Source: Paenibacillus glucanolyticus NBRC 15330 (GTDB taxonomy: Bacteria > Bacillota > Bacilli > Paenibacillales > Paenibacillaceae). Taken from it: DNA of 64,000 bases. The stretch's first letter is position 1. Each line of letters starts with the position of its first letter. The DNA is taken from NCBI RefSeq assembly GCF_004000885.1, contig NZ_BIMC01000001.1:1-64000 (forward strand). Direction: 5' to 3'. Positions 1 to 7,615 of the stretch are shown in pieces. The notes under the pieces were generated by a model, which saw only the letters and a program-made list of their open reading frames with translations, made no database searches and was not told the origin of the DNA. The position numbers and the translations under genes were made by a program.

Positions 1-92
1 TTATATCAGGAACGTTTTCAAAGAATGAGGTGTTCATCATGTAATTCCAGCATGCATTACAATATGTCAGACGAATGAGAATACATAGACCT

Positions 93-121
93 GGAGCTGC
101 CGTGTAAATCGGGGCTTTTTT
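93..121 (+). terminator. possible weak terminator of an upstream gene outside the window
   Basis: A short imperfect hairpin (AGC..CCG, loop of about 7, CGG..GCT) is followed by six T. No gene is visible upstream of it inside the window, so it would belong to a gene that ends before position 1. The stem is weak. Confidence 0.3.
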
Positions 122-211
122 GGCTTTATGCTAAAATTTTTCGTGATTTTAAGAATTGGTTTGTAACAAATGATCGCCTCCAATTGTCTTAACTATAAAA
201 TTGAAGAGGTG

Positions 212-1558
212 ATGAAGGTGGATCAATGGGATAAAACCTTTGACGTTGTCATTATAGGCGGTGGGCTGGCAGGTCTAACTGCCTCTATTTATTTAGCGCG
301 GTCAGGTCTCTCCGTTCTTCTGGCCGAGAAATCGAATCGGCTTGGGGGACGCGCGATGACGGTGAAGAAGAAAGGGGCGGCCTTGAATCTGGGCGTGCAT
401 GCTTTTTACCAGGATGGGGAAGGGGAGGCGGTGTTGAATGAGTTAGGGGTGAAGCTGATTGGAGCCAACCCTCCTCCGCGCGTTGCGGGCATCTGGAATC
501 GTAAAGTGTATGACATTCCTACGGGCCCTGTAAAGCTGCTTACCTCACGTTTACTCTCGTTATCCGGCAAGGCCGAGCTCGTTCGGTTCATGATAAAGCT
601 TGGGAGAATCAAAACGGGGCAGTTGGAACGTCTGACGTTAAGAGAGTGGGCGGAGCGGGAAATTAACGACCCGATGATCCGGCACATCGTCTACTCGATC
701 TGCCGATCCAATTCCTTCGTGCCCGATCCCAGCCTTCATGGGGCAAGAGAGGCTGTACGTCAACTGCAGCGTACGTTTGCGGGTAAAGCGTTTTATCTCG
801 ATGGGGGATGGGTATCGCTCATCAACGAACTGGAAGCGCAGGCTTCACGAGCAGGCGTTGTCATGGCAACCGGACTGGGTGTTGCTGAGGTTGTTCAACA
901 CGAGTCGGCGTGGATCGTTCATTTTTCAGACAACCGAACGACTACTGTTCCAAACGTGATGATGACAGGAAGTCCTGAACAAGCATGCAAGCTGGTAAGG
1001 GGCGCGGAGAAGACGAGTCTGCTCCGTTGGAAGAACGAGACTCGGCCCATGGCAGCTGCCTGCCTGGATTTAGTGCTTCGCCGGCTTCCGAATCCAAAAA
1101 ACCGATCTTACATTGCCGGTTTCTGGCTGGATGCGCCAATTTTTTATAACAGTCCTTCATCTGTAGCCAGATTGAATGATGATGGAAGCTTTATCATTCA
1201 TCTCGTTAAGCAGCTTGGTGAACACGCTGGGAATCCGCAGGATAATGAGCAGCAGCTTGAGGCAGCGATGGATTTAATGCATCCGGGATGGCGAAGCGAG
1301 GAGATTGCGCGGCAGTATCTGCCAAGAATTACGGTCGTTCATGATTTTCGTTCCACCGACAAGAGTGATCCCCCTCCGGGTCCGGCAGTACCGGAAGTGG
1401 AAGGGTTATATGTGGCAGGAGATTGGGTCAGCCATGGAGAAGTATTGGCAGACGCCGCGTTCGCAAGCGCCAAACGAGCGGCACATGCTATTATTAAACG
1501 CAATGATGATGAACGCAGGACTGGGGTGAGCCGCAATAGAAACCGAACATTGGTATAA
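212..1558 (+). CDS. FAD-dependent oxidoreductase, amine oxidase / phytoene desaturase-like
   Basis: A flavoprotein of about 448 residues. The N-terminus carries a Rossmann dinucleotide-binding motif (VVIIGGGLAGLTAS, GxGxxG type) followed by an ExxxRxGGR stretch (LAEKSNRLGGRA), typical of the amine oxidase/phytoene desaturase superfamily. The C-terminus has the family's closing FAD motif (GLYVAGDWVSHGEVLADAAFASAKRAA). The substrate cannot be read from the sequence. AGAGG at 205-209 lies too close to ATG 212 but 8 nt from an in-frame GTG at 218, so GTG 218 may be the true start. The 3' end overlaps the sigma factor downstream. ECF41 sigma genes are usually paired with a carboxymuconolactone decarboxylase, oxidoreductase or epimerase gene, so this enzyme is probably the partner and the regulatory target. 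Confidence 0.85.
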   Translation: MKVDQWDKTFDVVIIGGGLAGLTASIYLARSGLSVLLAEKSNRLGGRAMTVKKKGAALNLGVHAFYQDGEGEAVLNELGVKLIGANPPPRVAGIWNRKVYDIPTGPVKLLTSRLLSLSGKAELVRFMIKLGRIKTGQLERLTLREWAEREINDPMIRHIVYSICRSNSFVPDPSLHGAREAVRQLQRTFAGKAFYLDGGWVSLINELEAQASRAGVVMATGLGVAEVVQHESAWIVHFSDNRTTTVPNVMMTGSPEQACKLVRGAEKTSLLRWKNETRPMAAACLDLVLRRLPNPKNRSYIAGFWLDAPIFYNSPSSVARLNDDGSFIIHLVKQLGEHAGNPQDNEQQLEAAMDLMHPGWRSEEIARQYLPRITVVHDFRSTDKSDPPPGPAVPEVEGLYVAGDWVSHGEVLADAAFASAKRAAHAIIKRNDDERRTGVSRNRNRTLV

Positions 1559-2396
1559 CGAATGGAGGCATCTGCTATTTTCTTTGTCATATCAGATGAT
1601 GGGCAGTGTTATGGATGCTGAGGACATCGTGCAGGACGTATTTCTTTCGCTTGAAGAAGGGGACGGTACGCAAATTCGTAATGCCAAATCCTATTTGTGC
1701 AAAATGACGGTCAATCGATGTCTCAACAAGCTGAAGTCGGCCAGCAGGCAGCGTGAGACGTATGTTGGTCCCTGGCTTCCAGAGCCTTATGCAGCAGTTA
1801 GCGATGATCCTATGGATCAGTACATTATTAAGGAGTCACTAACAACCGCCTATTTGCTCCTTCTGCATCAGCTTTCAGATATGGAACGAATCGTATTTCT
1901 GCTCCGAGAGGTATTCACCCTGCCGTTTAGCGAGATCGCCATGATTGTTGACAAGAGCGAAGGAAATTGCAGACAGATTGATTACCGGGCACGCCGAAGT
2001 TTGGCGCAGCAACCGGAAACGCGGTCTGAGGTGAGAGCTGTGGGTGTGCGTCATGTCGAGACCTTCATTCAGGCACTTGCAACGGGCAATATGAATCTAC
2101 TTCTGGATATTCTGAAGGTCGATGCCACTCTATACACCGACGGCGGTGGAAAAGCGCAAGCCGCTCTCCGGCCGATTGTCGGTTCCAAAATCGTCGCTCG
2201 CTATTTCGAGGCGATTCGGCCTAAAGTACCGCAGGATTTCGTATGCGAGCTTCGTGAAGTGAACGCTCTTCCGGGTATTGTTATCAAGACGGGTCCCTTT
2301 ACATTTTCGGTTATTTCGATACAGATTGAGAATGATCTTATCTCCAATGTTTATATTGTCATGAATCCCGAGAAGCTGCTTCATTTTAATCTGTAA
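1536..2396 (+). CDS. ECF41-type RNA polymerase sigma factor with SnoaL-like C-terminal domain
   Basis: Sigma-70 regions 2 and 4 are followed by a SnoaL-like extension. The three hallmark ECF41 motifs are present: WLPEP in the linker, DGGGK in the extension and NPEKL near the end (family form NPDKL). The first conventional start in frame is TTG 1584, but homologous sequence (EHWYNEWRHLLFSLSYQMMG) extends upstream of it. The frame is open only back to 1530, just after a TGA at 1527, and has no ATG, GTG or TTG upstream of 1584. An ATA codon at 1536 lies 6 nt after GGGGTGA (1523-1529). Starting there gives 286 residues, the usual length, so I propose ATA or a mutated ATG as start. The gene overlaps the flavoprotein by 23 nt, suggesting coupled translation. 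Confidence 0.8.
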   Translation: METEHWYNEWRHLLFSLSYQMMGSVMDAEDIVQDVFLSLEEGDGTQIRNAKSYLCKMTVNRCLNKLKSASRQRETYVGPWLPEPYAAVSDDPMDQYIIKESLTTAYLLLLHQLSDMERIVFLLREVFTLPFSEIAMIVDKSEGNCRQIDYRARRSLAQQPETRSEVRAVGVRHVETFIQALATGNMNLLLDILKVDATLYTDGGGKAQAALRPIVGSKIVARYFEAIRPKVPQDFVCELREVNALPGIVIKTGPFTFSVISIQIENDLISNVYIVMNPEKLLHFNL

Positions 2397-2421
2397 GATG
2401 CAATCCCCAAAAAACTGGTTG

Positions 2422-2458
2422 AAGAGGCCCTCAGCGATTTTGCTGCAAGGGTCTCTTA
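2422..2458 (+). terminator. terminator of the flavoprotein-sigma operon
   Basis: An inverted repeat AAGAGGCCCT / AGGGTCTCTT is followed by a short T-rich stretch, 25 nt after the sigma factor stop. The stem contains one wobble pair. Confidence 0.55.
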
Positions 2459-2744
2459 TTTCATAATATCTATCTATTAATGGGAGAGGAATAAATATTT
2501 AGTAAAAAATTACAATTCAGTATAACTTTTCTCTGTTTATAAGCGTCTATATTACAAGAAGGTCAGTTGTGCCAGGTTTCAGCGGGAACATCTTAAATGT
2601 GAGAATTCCAGTTGTCCTGTTACAATATAAAAATTTTAGCACTCTTTGCTTAAGCTAAGGGTAAGGCGGACAACTCGTGATTACATAATCGGATTAGCTT
2701 TACAATTAGCTAGACTGAGAGTCACGGGAGGGGCTGGATTTTAG
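2459..2744. other. AT-rich intergenic region ahead of the amidase gene
   Basis: This gap carries no convincing reading frame. TTGTCC near 2612 followed by an AT-rich TATAAA-like stretch near 2625-2631 is a possible but poorly spaced promoter. GGGAGGGG at 2726-2733 is the ribosome binding site of the next gene. Nothing else was recognised. Confidence 0.4.
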
Positions 2745-3434
2745 TTGAAACGAAAGTTGAAGTCAGCATTTGTTGCCACTGTTGTTGCCTGTTCCACGTT
2801 ATTAATGTCTACACAAGCTTTCGGAGCAGAAGTCATGTTCACGAATTCCACAAGTACCAATAGCTCGTTTGACCGCGGCGGCGCCGCCGACTATGCAGAA
2901 ACATGGGCAACACAAGCGAATCCTAGTTATGCTAATTATGGGAGTAACAGCGATGGAGGAGATTGCACTAACTTTGTATCCCAAGCATTGTATGAAGGAG
3001 GCGGACTGCCATTTAATGGAACCAAAGGACAGAATAGAAATACGGTGGATTGGTACTATTATGGCCCTCATGTTCCGCCGTCTACAAATCCAAGAACTTC
3101 TTCTTGGACGGGGGCACATCAATTCAGAGAGCATTTTGCAGTTATAAACGACCAAGGTGGAAAGAAGGCCTACAGGGCAACCAAATACACGTCGCAGGAA
3201 TTAAGCAATAACTTCCAACCCATCTACAATGAGTTGTTTCGGGGAGATATTGTCCAACACGTGAATTCAGCCGGACATACGATCCATTCACAAATGGTAA
3301 ACGGTTATGGACCTGGAAACGATCTCAAGGTTGCACAACATTCTGTTAGCAATGGAACATGGAACAAGGATATCTCGTTAAAATCTTATGTCGCTTACGG
3401 TTCGTGGATCGTATCCATCAAAATCAAAAGCTAA
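2745..3434 (+). CDS. secreted amidase-domain (Amidase_6-like) protein
   Basis: A 229-residue exported protein beginning at TTG 2745, about 11 nt after GGGAGGGG. Residues 1-28 form a signal peptide (KRK, hydrophobic core, cleavage near FGA). The mature part matches the putative amidase domain of Gram-positive spore and cell-wall proteins: AADYAETWA near the start, GGDCTNFVSQALYEGG carrying the likely catalytic Cys, and GDIVQHVNSAGHTIHSQMV carrying the likely His. Members are inferred to act on peptides or cell-wall amide bonds; the exact substrate is unknown. It is followed after 15 nt by a second exported protein, so the two probably form one transcript. Confidence 0.8.
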   Translation: MKRKLKSAFVATVVACSTLLMSTQAFGAEVMFTNSTSTNSSFDRGGAADYAETWATQANPSYANYGSNSDGGDCTNFVSQALYEGGGLPFNGTKGQNRNTVDWYYYGPHVPPSTNPRTSSWTGAHQFREHFAVINDQGGKKAYRATKYTSQELSNNFQPIYNELFRGDIVQHVNSAGHTIHSQMVNGYGPGNDLKVAQHSVSNGTWNKDISLKSYVAYGSWIVSIKIKS

Positions 3435-3449
3435 AGGAGCTGAGAAAAG

Positions 3450-3974
3450 TTGAAGAAAAACACGTGGATCATTCTGTCTGTCTGCAGCGTTTTGGCCATT
3501 GGAGGTTTTACATGGGCTAACATGAACGCAAATAAGGTTGATGCAAACAGTCCGAACCTGCAAGAGAAGGTTTCCTATGCACACGAAAGCTATGAAGCAC
3601 AGAAAAAAATTGCGGATGCACCTGGAGCCACAACAGAGGATGAACAGAAGCTTAAGGAGCTGGAGAGCAGGGCTGGTGAATTAGACAATGAACTCCATCC
3701 ACAAAGCGCCCTTGATGAATTTAACGAAGTTTTTGCAGGTTATAAAGACCTGTACGCAATTGAAAGTGCTTATTATGCGGACCAGCAGAATTCTGAAGAC
3801 CCGCTCGTGCAGCGAGTTTTGAAAGAGCTGGAGAAAAAAGGAGAACTGATAACTCAATTTGAAAACCTGGCCACAAACCAGGCATTGAACAAATCTGATG
3901 CTGGCGAATCCCTATTGAATCAGTTCATGGCAGCAACAAGTGAACTGAATCAAGAGTTGTACCCGGAACAATAA
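3450..3974 (+). CDS. hypothetical exported or membrane-anchored protein
   Basis: A 174-residue protein beginning at TTG 3450 after AAAGGAGCTGAG. One hydrophobic segment (residues 4-24) could be a signal anchor or uncleaved signal peptide. The rest is strongly hydrophilic, rich in E, K, L and Q, and predicted by eye to be helical. It bears some resemblance in style to the small YlbF-type helical proteins but I do not recognise the family. Its position 15 nt after the amidase gene suggests a shared transcript and perhaps a shared role at the cell surface. Confidence 0.65.
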   Translation: MKKNTWIILSVCSVLAIGGFTWANMNANKVDANSPNLQEKVSYAHESYEAQKKIADAPGATTEDEQKLKELESRAGELDNELHPQSALDEFNEVFAGYKDLYAIESAYYADQQNSEDPLVQRVLKELEKKGELITQFENLATNQALNKSDAGESLLNQFMAATSELNQELYPEQ

Positions 3975-4066
3975 CTTGCCTGCAGATTTACAGGCCTTTC
4001 TGCGCGATTCGCAGTAGATGCAATATCTAGTGGTTCTGGTTCCATTATGCTAAGATGAGAGTTGCT

Positions 4067-4140
4067 CATGTTGGGTTCTGCTGTACAATGGGTGTGTGAT
4101 AACTCCCATTGTACACCAATCCAGCATGGGCCTTTTGTTT
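4067..4140 (+). terminator. long imperfect hairpin, probable terminator
   Basis: A stem of roughly 24 bp runs from CATG 4067 to CATG 4128. Its core is a perfect 11-bp repeat TGTACAATGGG (4082-4092) / CCCATTGTACA (4105-4115). The 3' side is followed by a T-rich stretch. It lies between the exported-protein pair and the next membrane gene. Confidence 0.5.
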
Positions 4141-4190
4141 TCTTACGTGTCGCAGCGTTTTTTTTGAAATTGAAAAGAGGGATGGCGTTA

Positions 4191-4541
4191 ATGGAAGGCT
4201 TGTATTCATTCATGCTTCTTACGATTATGGTGGTTCAATGGATCCAGTATAAGGTCACGGATGTTGGGGAAGAAGAAATGCGTGATACACCTGGGTATAA
4301 ACGGTATCTTATTGGTTCTTGGATTTTAATGATTGTAATCATAGCATTAATATGGATGATCGATCGAAGCGAACCTTATCCGTTATGGCCGTTCTTAGTG
4401 ACCTTGGCCTTCTGCTTTCGTGGTTACATGGAATGGAAGCATATTCCGGAAGCGAGGCGCCACCGGGTTTCCATGATATTGGCAACAATCTCATTTTCGT
4501 TCACAGGGTTGATGATATTAATCCTTTTGTTAAAATATTAA
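4191..4541 (+). CDS. small integral membrane protein, DUF4181-like
   Basis: A 116-residue protein with four hydrophobic segments separated by short charged loops (GEEEMRDTPGYKRY after the first). The layout resembles the DUF4181 family of small Bacillales membrane proteins, whose role is unknown. The start was set at ATG 4191 because AAGAGGG at 4175-4181 sits 9 nt upstream; ATG 4182 is an alternative, and the frame further upstream lies in the terminator-like hairpin. The next gene begins 25 nt downstream. Confidence 0.6.
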   Translation: MEGLYSFMLLTIMVVQWIQYKVTDVGEEEMRDTPGYKRYLIGSWILMIVIIALIWMIDRSEPYPLWPFLVTLAFCFRGYMEWKHIPEARRHRVSMILATISFSFTGLMILILLLKY

Positions 4542-4566
4542 TTCTGGATTATAGGGGCAGGGAACC

Positions 4567-5016
4567 ATGAAAAATATATTCAATCCTACGGATATGACCG
4601 AAATACTGAACCGAATAGATCGTTTAAGCCCGCTGTCACAGCCGCTATGGGGAAAAATGAATGTAACGCAAATGCTGGCTCACAACTCCGCGTTCCAAGA
4701 CATAGCCAGCGGCATCACGAACCTGCCAAGAGGCTGGTTGGGTATGGTCGTTGGAAGGTTTGCGAGGCCTGTTTTATATAATGAGAAGCCAGTACCCCGT
4801 AATATGTCCAGCATTCCGGAAATATTGATTGCAGATCCAAGAGATTTTGAAACGGAAAGAGAACAATTGAAGGAGAAAATTATATTATTCCAACAAAATG
4901 GACCTGAGAAATGCACATCGCATCCCCATCCATTTTTCGGTAAACTGACCCCGGAGCAGTGGGGAAAAGGAATATACAAGCACCTGGACCATCATCTGAA
5001 ACAATTTGGTGTGTAA
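4567..5016 (+). CDS. DUF1569 family protein (DinB-like fold)
   Basis: A 149-residue soluble protein matching the DUF1569 pattern: an N-terminal PLWGKMNVTQMLAHN helix with a His, a middle stretch of RFARPVLYNEKPVPRN, and the C-terminal motif HPFFGKLTPEQWGKGIYKHLDHHLKQFG. The conserved His residues (MLAHN, KHLDHH) are those expected for metal binding in the related DinB/YfiT superfamily. No enzymatic role is established. It is probably co-transcribed with the membrane protein upstream. Confidence 0.85.
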   Translation: MKNIFNPTDMTEILNRIDRLSPLSQPLWGKMNVTQMLAHNSAFQDIASGITNLPRGWLGMVVGRFARPVLYNEKPVPRNMSSIPEILIADPRDFETEREQLKEKIILFQQNGPEKCTSHPHPFFGKLTPEQWGKGIYKHLDHHLKQFGV

Positions 5017-5031
5017 TACATAAAAAAACGC

Positions 5032-5497
5032 TTACTCGCGAGGTGATTTGGAGTGCTGGTCTGGATCATTCTTCGCCAGCTTCTCCACTTGATCGAGCAC
5101 GAATATCGCATCCCCCACCCAGACCTTATTCAATTGATCCAAATACTCGTAGCCGCTATCAATAAGCGGAGAGAAATAAACCACGCGTCCATCAGGGATC
5201 AATACCGATAACAATATACCCGTGACTTGCCAGCTGCTCGATTTGGAAGGTGTTCTGGTTCTTGACGCCGTATCCGAGAGTTCAGCTCCTTCTACGGCAC
5301 GCGTTTTGATCAAGCCAAATGTTTTTGAATAACATTTTAGGCATATGAAGCGCTTGGCTGTATCCATCTTCAAAAATATCGGGGTAAGCGTCGTAAGGTG
5401 CCTTGTTGCCTTTGGCCGATGGGCTGGCCGGATACCAGATCTGTACCATTAACTCACGCTTATCGTCAGGTTCCGCGGTGTTCAATTCCTCTCGCAT
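5032..5497 (-). pseudogene. decayed alpha/beta hydrolase (PAF-acetylhydrolase-like) fragment
   Basis: The minus strand carries pieces of the same protein family as the intact gene at 23501-24973, spread over different frames. Near 5450 it reads DKRELMVQIWYPAS (intact copy [13 protein letters not shown]). Further on, one frame reads NTFQIEQLASHGYIVIGID, and another reads PDGRVVYFSP followed by VWVGDAIFVLDQVEKL (intact [10 protein letters not shown] and [16 protein letters not shown]). The nucleophile GHSFGG region is missing because the fragment ends at about 5032. At least two frameshifts and a 3' truncation make it nonfunctional. Confidence 0.85.
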
Positions 5498-5578
5498 CTC
5501 ATCCTTCCAGTCATAGAGGAAGCAGGAGTTGGGGCGCTAGTTATCCTTGAGAGGTTATAGCGCATGGTTTGAATTGGA

Positions 5579-5633
5579 TATAATTCGCCAAGTTCGGGTT
5601 ATCCTAACCTCAATGAGTCTTGAACGCGTTCAA
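5579..5633 (+). promoter_or_regulatory. candidate promoter and palindromic operator of the type III PKS operon
   Basis: TATAAT at 5579-5584 is a good -10 element, although no clear -35 is visible 17 nt upstream. The perfect 14-bp palindrome TTGAACGCGTTCAA at 5620-5633 lies about 36 nt downstream of it and 57 nt before the PKS start, a usual position for a repressor site. The cognate repressor is not recognisable next to it. Confidence 0.5.
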
Positions 5634-5689
5634 AATGCCCGGGGAAGGGTAATCATGAATAATTCCAAGACAATGCAGGAGGTTTGAGC

Positions 5690-6847
5690 ATGAAACAAAC
5701 AAACGGTATGTCCGATGCTGCGATTCTCGGGATGGGTACGGCATTGCCGAAACATTCCGTAGCACAGTCGGATATTGCAGAATTAATTGCATCTACGCTG
5801 CAGAACAGATCCGATCTGGCGCGCTTCGCCCGAAGAGTATTCAGATCCTGCGGTGTCGAGACACGCTATACTTGCGAATCGAACTATCTGGATCCATTGG
5901 AAGCATGCCGTTATCTGCCTTCCCATGACGAGTCAGCCGTTCCGACAACAGAGGAAAGAATGGATAAGTACAAGAGAGAGGCACTCCCGCTTGGCTTAAC
6001 AGCAGCCGAGAAGGCTCTGAAAGATGCCGACATGGCACCGAATCGGATTACACATCTCATTACAGTCAGCTGCACAGGTCAATATCAGCCGGGCTTGGAT
6101 GTTATGCTGATTCGGCATTTGGGACTGTCTCCGCGCGTCAATCGTCTGCCGCTGATATTTCAAGGATGCGCCGCTGGACTTAAAGCGATCCAAATGGCGC
6201 GAGATGTCGTTCAAGGAGCTCCAGGGTCGCAAGTACTGGTCGTATGCGTGGAGCTTTGTACTCTTCATTTTCAGCCGGTGAAGGAGAGAGAAGCGTTATT
6301 TGCAGCCTCTTTTTTCGGAGACGGCGCCTCCTCCTGTGTCATCGGCCCTCCTGAATCTCATCACCAGCATTATCTGAAGCTGGGTTCAGGTTATTCTGTT
6401 CTGCTGCCGGATTCAACGGAGGATATGACATGGGAGGTGGGCAATACCGGTTTTGATCTCTTTTTATCTCCCCGTATTCCGAAGCTGCTCGGTGCTCACC
6501 TGGAAGAAGAGCTGCGTGTATTGCTGGAGGGGGACAAGCTCCCTGAACTCTGGGCCATCCATCCCGGCGGACGGGGCATTGTGGATTCCGTGCAGGAAGT
6601 TATGCACTTAAGCGATGAGCAGACCCAATACAGCAGAGAGATTTTAAGAACCGCGGGCAATTTGTCATCGGTCACCATTATGTTTGTATTGAATGCCATG
6701 CGCCAGGACATGAAGGCGCAGGATCAGACGTTCACGGAAGGTGTAGCCATGGCCTTCGGACCCGGCCTGACAGCAGAGCTCATGCGTTTTAACTATGTAA
6801 AGGCTTACTCGTCATCGGTTAAGGAGCAGGACCATGTCCTTCTTTAG
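5690..6847 (+). CDS. type III polyketide synthase (chalcone/stilbene synthase-like)
   Basis: A 385-residue homodimeric-type condensing enzyme. The catalytic triad can be placed at Cys160 (FQGCAAGL), His291 (WAIHPGGRGI) and Asn324 (TAGNLSSVT); SCTGQYQPG near 128 is also typical. Such enzymes extend fatty acyl-CoA with malonyl-CoA to make alkylpyrones or alkylresorcinols. The start is ATG 5690, 6 nt after AGGAGGT. It heads a three-gene operon and overlaps the methyltransferase by 14 nt. The product cannot be read from the sequence, but the operon order PKS, methyltransferase, flavoprotein matches the srsABC arrangement of Streptomyces griseus, which makes methylated phenolic lipids and quinones. 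Confidence 0.92.
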   Translation: MKQTNGMSDAAILGMGTALPKHSVAQSDIAELIASTLQNRSDLARFARRVFRSCGVETRYTCESNYLDPLEACRYLPSHDESAVPTTEERMDKYKREALPLGLTAAEKALKDADMAPNRITHLITVSCTGQYQPGLDVMLIRHLGLSPRVNRLPLIFQGCAAGLKAIQMARDVVQGAPGSQVLVVCVELCTLHFQPVKEREALFAASFFGDGASSCVIGPPESHHQHYLKLGSGYSVLLPDSTEDMTWEVGNTGFDLFLSPRIPKLLGAHLEEELRVLLEGDKLPELWAIHPGGRGIVDSVQEVMHLSDEQTQYSREILRTAGNLSSVTIMFVLNAMRQDMKAQDQTFTEGVAMAFGPGLTAELMRFNYVKAYSSSVKEQDHVLL

Positions 6848-7547
6848 AGCTTTGTCCTCGCGGGCACAGGAAGAAGAGCTTATGGATGATTTCTCCATGG
6901 GAGGGGAAGAGCTGAGCGAAGCACTTCAGCATTTAAGGCGGCTGAACAAAATATTCGCGGCACCGGGACCCACCCTGGCCGGTGTGGAAAAGTTATGGAA
7001 AACGATGGGTAGTCCTGGAACCCTTAGTGTTTTGGATGTGGGTGCGGGATCGGGCGATGTTAATCAGAAGCTGCTGCAATGGTCGGATCAACAGGGCATC
7101 GAGCTAAAAATAACGCTTGTCGATATGACAGAGGAGGCATGCGACGAGGCCAAGCAGCTATTCCGGGATGAGCCGAGGGTTGATGTACGGCGTGCTGATG
7201 TCAAGGAACTGCCGGCTGCATCGGCAGATATCGTGACCGGTTCCCAGTTCGTCCACCATTTTATCGGGCAGCAGCTGATTGATATCGTGTCGCATATGCT
7301 GAGAGCCTCGGTTCATGGAGTCGTTATCAGTGATATCCATCGCCACCTGGTACCCTACACGGCCGTATGGATTACTACGCGGATGATTTCGCGCAATCGT
7401 TACATTCGGCACGATGGTCCGCTTTCGGTTGCCAAGGGCTTCAAAGGAAGGGATTGGAGAGAGTTAAAGAAGCAGCTTAACCACGAAACGATGACCTACG
7501 AATGGAAGCCTTTGTTCCGTTATTCCGTCGTGATTCCAAAATCATAA
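6834..7547 (+). CDS. class I SAM-dependent methyltransferase of the PKS operon
   Basis: A 237-residue methyltransferase. The SAM-binding glycine motif is at residues 66-75 (VLDVGAGSGD), followed by an acidic VDM strand end and a typical DIVTGSQFVHHF motif III region. It overlaps the end of the PKS gene, indicating translational coupling, and is followed after 68 nt by the flavoprotein. From position it is expected to methylate the aromatic product of the PKS. It is a soluble class I enzyme rather than the membrane isoprenylcysteine-type methyltransferase that accompanies the Bacillus subtilis PKS gene. Confidence 0.88.
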   Translation: MSFFRALSSRAQEEELMDDFSMGGEELSEALQHLRRLNKIFAAPGPTLAGVEKLWKTMGSPGTLSVLDVGAGSGDVNQKLLQWSDQQGIELKITLVDMTEEACDEAKQLFRDEPRVDVRRADVKELPAASADIVTGSQFVHHFIGQQLIDIVSHMLRASVHGVVISDIHRHLVPYTAVWITTRMISRNRYIRHDGPLSVAKGFKGRDWRELKKQLNHETMTYEWKPLFRYSVVIPKS

Positions 7548-7615
7548 GACGAAATTGTCACCTAATGAGTAAAAGGCAACGTGCTAATGAAAGAGTGAAA
7601 AGGTGGTGTTCATAC

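Noticed and set aside
65..110. ECF41-type promoter (TGTCACA ... CGTC) upstream of the flavoprotein
   Set aside because: TGTCAGA at 65-71 is close to the -35, but no CGTC lies at the required 16-17 nt.
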